Source: Pseudomonas sp. R37(2017) (GTDB lineage: Bacteria; Pseudomonadota; Gammaproteobacteria; Pseudomonadales; Pseudomonadaceae). Taken from it: a stretch of DNA of 64,000 nucleotides. Within the stretch, counting starts at the first letter, position 1, and every line of letters begins with the position of its first letter. Below are positions 61,872-64,000 of the stretch, one piece after another. The notes below the pieces were generated by a model. That model did no database searches, had not been told where the DNA came from, and saw nothing but the letters and a program-made list of their open reading frames with translations. The stretch lies in contig NZ_NEHO01000010.1 in assembly GCF_002113375.1 (NCBI RefSeq), positions 124,001 to 188,000 of the forward strand, given 5' to 3'. Made by a program: the position numbers and the translations under genes.

Positions 61872-62240
61872 GAAACCACAAGGGGAGCCGAAGCTCCCCA
61901 AGAAGTAGTTGCATGCTCTATTTTTATTTTTGGTTTCGGGCTTTTTGTTTTTGTTGAGTGCCCTCGCCATGAAGCTTCCTTCATGACCCTCCCAATCGGG
62001 AGCCAAGAGCAAACGGATTGCTTTGGTCGCTGTGTTGCAGTGATCTTTCGATCCAACCAGTACAGGCTCTGTCTTAGGACAGTTTTTGTTGTTCTCGGCC
62101 TGGTCGTGGGGCTAGCCCCAAATACAACGCCTCTCCAAAAGAATCAGTTAGCTGCGCCTCTCGCCGTCTTGTTTTTATTGTGCGTGAGTCGATTCGTCTT
62201 ATTTTTATTGTCTTCTGCATTGCTTGTTATTGTTCTTGTA
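61872..62240 (-). ncRNA. crcZ: CrcZ small RNA (Crc/Hfq sponge)
   Basis: About 370 nt, in the known position between cbrB and pcnB. On the minus strand the RNA carries about six A-rich CA motifs, for example AACAATAACAAG, GACAATAAAAATAAG, CACAATAAAAACAAG, AACAACAAAAAC, CAACAAAAACAAAAAG and CCAAAAATAAAAATAG. These would bind Hfq and release Crc-repressed mRNAs. It ends at hairpin GGGGAGCTTCGGCTCCCC (61883-61900). The start is estimated from the -24/-12 promoter and the exact 3' end is not certain. The plus-strand open frame across it is only the complement of these motifs. Confidence 0.88.
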
Positions 62241-62250
62241 CCAAACATAT

Positions 62251-62267
62251 AGCAGGGTGCGTGCCAA
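62251..62267 (-). promoter_or_regulatory. Sigma-54 promoter of crcZ
   Basis: On the minus strand, TTGGCACGCACCCTGCT has a GG-GC distance of 12 bp and a near-perfect -24 element. It lies just upstream of the CA-motif RNA, as expected for CbrB-activated crcZ. Confidence 0.85.
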
Positions 62268-62324
62268 CTTTTGTGAACCCCAATAAAACAAGGGGTTAGG
62301 CCGGCTTTCAGGTATTTTGAGGGC

Positions 62325-62362
62325 CAAAAAAAACCGGGGCTTCGTTACCGTAAGCCCCGGCT
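62325..62362 (-). terminator. Terminator of cbrB
   Basis: On the minus strand, CCGGGGCTTACGGTAACGAA continues GCCCCGG and is followed by eight or nine T. The stem is CCGGGGCTT/AAGCCCCGG, and the loop region contains GGTAAC. Confidence 0.85.
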
Positions 62363-62364
62363 TC

Positions 62365-62390
62365 TGTTACGTGAAAAAGCTGAGGTAACA
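62365..62390. promoter_or_regulatory. CbrB binding site upstream of crcZ
   Basis: TGTTAC-N14-GTAACA, a perfect match to the CbrB consensus I recall from P. putida. It lies about 100-140 bp upstream of the crcZ -24/-12 promoter, the normal distance for an enhancer, and between cbrB and its terminator. Further half-sites occur at 62344 (GTTAC) and 62409 (GTTAC). Confidence 0.75.
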
Positions 62391-62437
62391 GTTTTTTCAT
62401 AAAGTCACGTGTTACCCGCACATGAGACAGGTGAGGT

Positions 62438-63877
62438 TCAGCTTTCGCTGGTCACTCCTGTCTTGCGCCGCGGGATGCCCAGGCGCTGACGGCGCTCCCA
62501 CAGGCATTTGCGGCTGACCCCGAGTTTGCGGGCCAGTTCGGTCTCCGTCATGTGGTCCTGATGCTCGAGGACGAAATGCTGGAAGTAGTCTTCCAGGGAA
62601 AGGTCTTCGGTGGGCTCGTGATTGTTGTTACTGGCGTTGCCGTTGCCCTGTTGTGGGGGCAGGCCAATGAATTCGTCGTCTTCCAGGTCACCCAATTCGA
62701 TGTCGATGCCCAGCAGTTCGGCGGAAATTTCCGGGCTTTCGCACAGGATAACGGCGCGCTCGACAGCGTTTTCCAGTTCGCGAACGTTGCCCGGCCAGGA
62801 GTAGTGGCGAATGGCTTGCTCGGCATCCGCGGCGAATTTCAGGTCGGTGCGGTTGATTCGCGCACTTTGCCGCGCCAGGAACGCATTGGCGATTTCGTTG
62901 ACGTCCGCACCGCGTTCACGCAGGGCTGGCAGTTTCAGCGCAATAACGTGGAGGCGGTAATACAAGTCTTCGCGGAACTGGCCGATCTTCGCCAGGTTCT
63001 TGAGATCGCGGTGAGTCGCGGCGATCAGGCGCACATCGACTTTTTGCGACTGTACCGAGCCTACACGCCGAATTTCGCCTTCCTGCAATACGCGCAGCAG
63101 ACGTGCCTGGGCTTCCAGTGGCAGTTCGCCGATTTCGTCGAGGAACAAGGTGCCGCCGTCCGCCGCTTCCACCAGGCCGGCGCGCCCGGCGCTGGCGCCG
63201 GTGAATGCGCCTTTTTCATGGCCGAACAGTTCGGACTCGATCAGGCTTTCCGGGATGGCCGCGCAGTTCACCGAAATCATCGGCGCCTTGGCGCGTCTGG
63301 ACAGGTTGTGCAGGGCGCGCGCCACCAGTTCTTTACCCGTACCCGATTCGCCCTGGATCAGAACGTTGGAATCGGTTGGCGCGACCTTGCGGATCTTGCC
63401 ATACAGGTCCTGCATCGGCGGGCACGAACCGATAATGCCGATTTCGCCGTTACTGTTGTCAGCACCGGATTTCGCCGCACCGTTGGCGGTTTTGCCGGCA
63501 ACCACTTCGCCGCCGGTTTGCGCCGTTTGCCGGTCACGCAGGATTCGCGCGGCGGCTTGCAGCATTTCGTCGTGGTCGAATGGCTTGGCAATGTAATCAA
63601 CCGCGCCCATTTTCATCGAGTCGACCGCCGAGCGCAGGCTGGCGTAGCTGGTCATGATCAGCACCGGCGTGCCTTGGGCGAGCTTGATCAGCTCAGTGCC
63701 GGGCGCGCCCGGAAGACGCAGGTCACTGACGATCAGATCGAACGAGGGAATGGTGAAGCGTTCTTGTGCTTCCTGCACTGAACCGGCTTCGCTGACCTGA
63801 TACTGGTTACGTTCCAGCAGGCGGCGCAAGGCGGAGCGGATAATGGTTTCGTCTTCGACGATCAGAATGTGCGGCAT
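62438..63877 (-). CDS. cbrB: CbrB, sigma-54-dependent response regulator
   Basis: 479 residues. Receiver (about 3-118, DLIVSDLRLPGAPG with the phosphorylated Asp), AAA+ (about 148-375, Walker A GESGTGKELVARAL, intact GAFTGA in KGAFTGASAG, GGTLFLDEIGELPL) and Fis-type HTH (about 432-470, TETELARKLGVSRKCLWERRQRL). With CbrA it senses carbon/nitrogen balance and switches on crcZ. It follows cbrA by 22 bp in the same direction. Confidence 0.96.
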   Translation of the reverse strand: MPHILIVEDETIIRSALRRLLERNQYQVSEAGSVQEAQERFTIPSFDLIVSDLRLPGAPGTELIKLAQGTPVLIMTSYASLRSAVDSMKMGAVDYIAKPFDHDEMLQAAARILRDRQTAQTGGEVVAGKTANGAAKSGADNSNGEIGIIGSCPPMQDLYGKIRKVAPTDSNVLIQGESGTGKELVARALHNLSRRAKAPMISVNCAAIPESLIESELFGHEKGAFTGASAGRAGLVEAADGGTLFLDEIGELPLEAQARLLRVLQEGEIRRVGSVQSQKVDVRLIAATHRDLKNLAKIGQFREDLYYRLHVIALKLPALRERGADVNEIANAFLARQSARINRTDLKFAADAEQAIRHYSWPGNVRELENAVERAVILCESPEISAELLGIDIELGDLEDDEFIGLPPQQGNGNASNNNHEPTEDLSLEDYFQHFVLEHQDHMTETELARKLGVSRKCLWERRQRLGIPRRKTGVTSES

Positions 63878-63899
63878 TGATTCGATACTCTCGACGGTC

Positions 63900-64000
63900 T
63901 CAGTTCACAGCGGACGTCGCTTCGACATGACGCGGCAAGGTAACCCTGATCCGGGTGCCGCGTTGGCTCTGAACATCAGCCGGGCTGTCGATGGTGATTT
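63900..64000 (-). CDS. cbrA: CbrA sensor kinase, 3' end only
   Basis: The last 32 codons before the stop (TGA at 63902-63900) read ITIDSPADVQSQRGTRIRVT, then LPRHVEATSAVN. This is the end of a histidine kinase ATPase domain, and the sequence fits the C-terminus of CbrA. The gene continues beyond the window. Its position just upstream of cbrB supports the identity. Confidence 0.85.
   Translation of the reverse strand, partial: ITIDSPADVQSQRGTRIRVTLPRHVEATSAVN

Noticed and set aside
61983..62252. An 89-codon hydrophobic open frame on the plus strand
   Set aside because: It is the complement of the A-rich crcZ RNA; T-rich stretches create Leu/Phe/Val codons that mimic membrane segments.

Overview
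The window is chromosomal DNA from a Pseudomonas, most likely a member of the P. fluorescens complex. The evidence is housekeeping gene order that matches the P. aeruginosa PAO1 blocks PA4576-PA4525 and PA4733-PA4725 (recalled, not searched), fluorescens-type REP palindromes, and a CbrA/CbrB-crcZ carbon-control locus. Apart from a cut Lon-like protease at the left edge and a cut cbrA at the right edge, nearly all of it is dense core genome. I see no prophage, integrase, CRISPR array or toxin cluster.

Layout. 1-7 kb: Lon-like protease, an unrecognised 609-aa lipoprotein, UPF0114 membrane protein, fklB, and a small gene behind a Fur-box-like site. 7-21 kb: yjdM-like gene, ispB, rplU-rpmA-obg, proB, creA-like gene, rpsT, murJ, ribF-ileS-lspA-fkpB-ispH. 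21-27 kb: type IV pilus minor pilins (fimT, fimU-pilV-pilW-pilX-[short gene]-pilE), thiO, pilR and a pilS relic. 27-34 kb: bamD, rluD-pgeF, clpB and a tRNA cluster (Asn, Pro, Lys, Pro). 34-43 kb: ndh, a 267-bp nested palindromic element, DUF3094, MOSC and DUF1780 genes, then a benK-benE-benF-like aromatic-acid transport cassette with a LysR regulator. 43-47 kb: yacG-coaE-pilD-pilC and divergent pilA. 47-53 kb: envelope and accessory genes (BON, DUF2845, DUF748, RlmI-like methyltransferase, MpaB-like). 53-64 kb: acs, pgi, panD-panC-panB, folK-pcnB, crcZ sRNA, cbrB, cbrA.

The main biological story is piecemeal erosion of the type IV pilus system. The pilB slot between pilC and pilA is empty. 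The place of the roughly 1,100-residue pilY1 holds only a 137-residue secreted protein. pilS survives as two short pieces fused in one frame without its membrane, histidine or ATPase parts. PilR carries GSFSGA instead of GAFTGA. Yet pilA, pilC, pilD, pilR and all minor pilins remain open, and pilA still has a good sigma-54 promoter.

A second theme is carbon catabolite control. A perfect TGTTAC-N14-GTAACA CbrB site and a -24/-12 promoter drive crcZ, whose RNA carries about six A-rich CA motifs. Matching A-rich motifs lie just upstream of the benK-like and benF-like start codons, which suggests that the transport cassette is a Crc/Hfq target.

Twelve REP or REPIN-type palindromes of two sequence families are scattered between genes.
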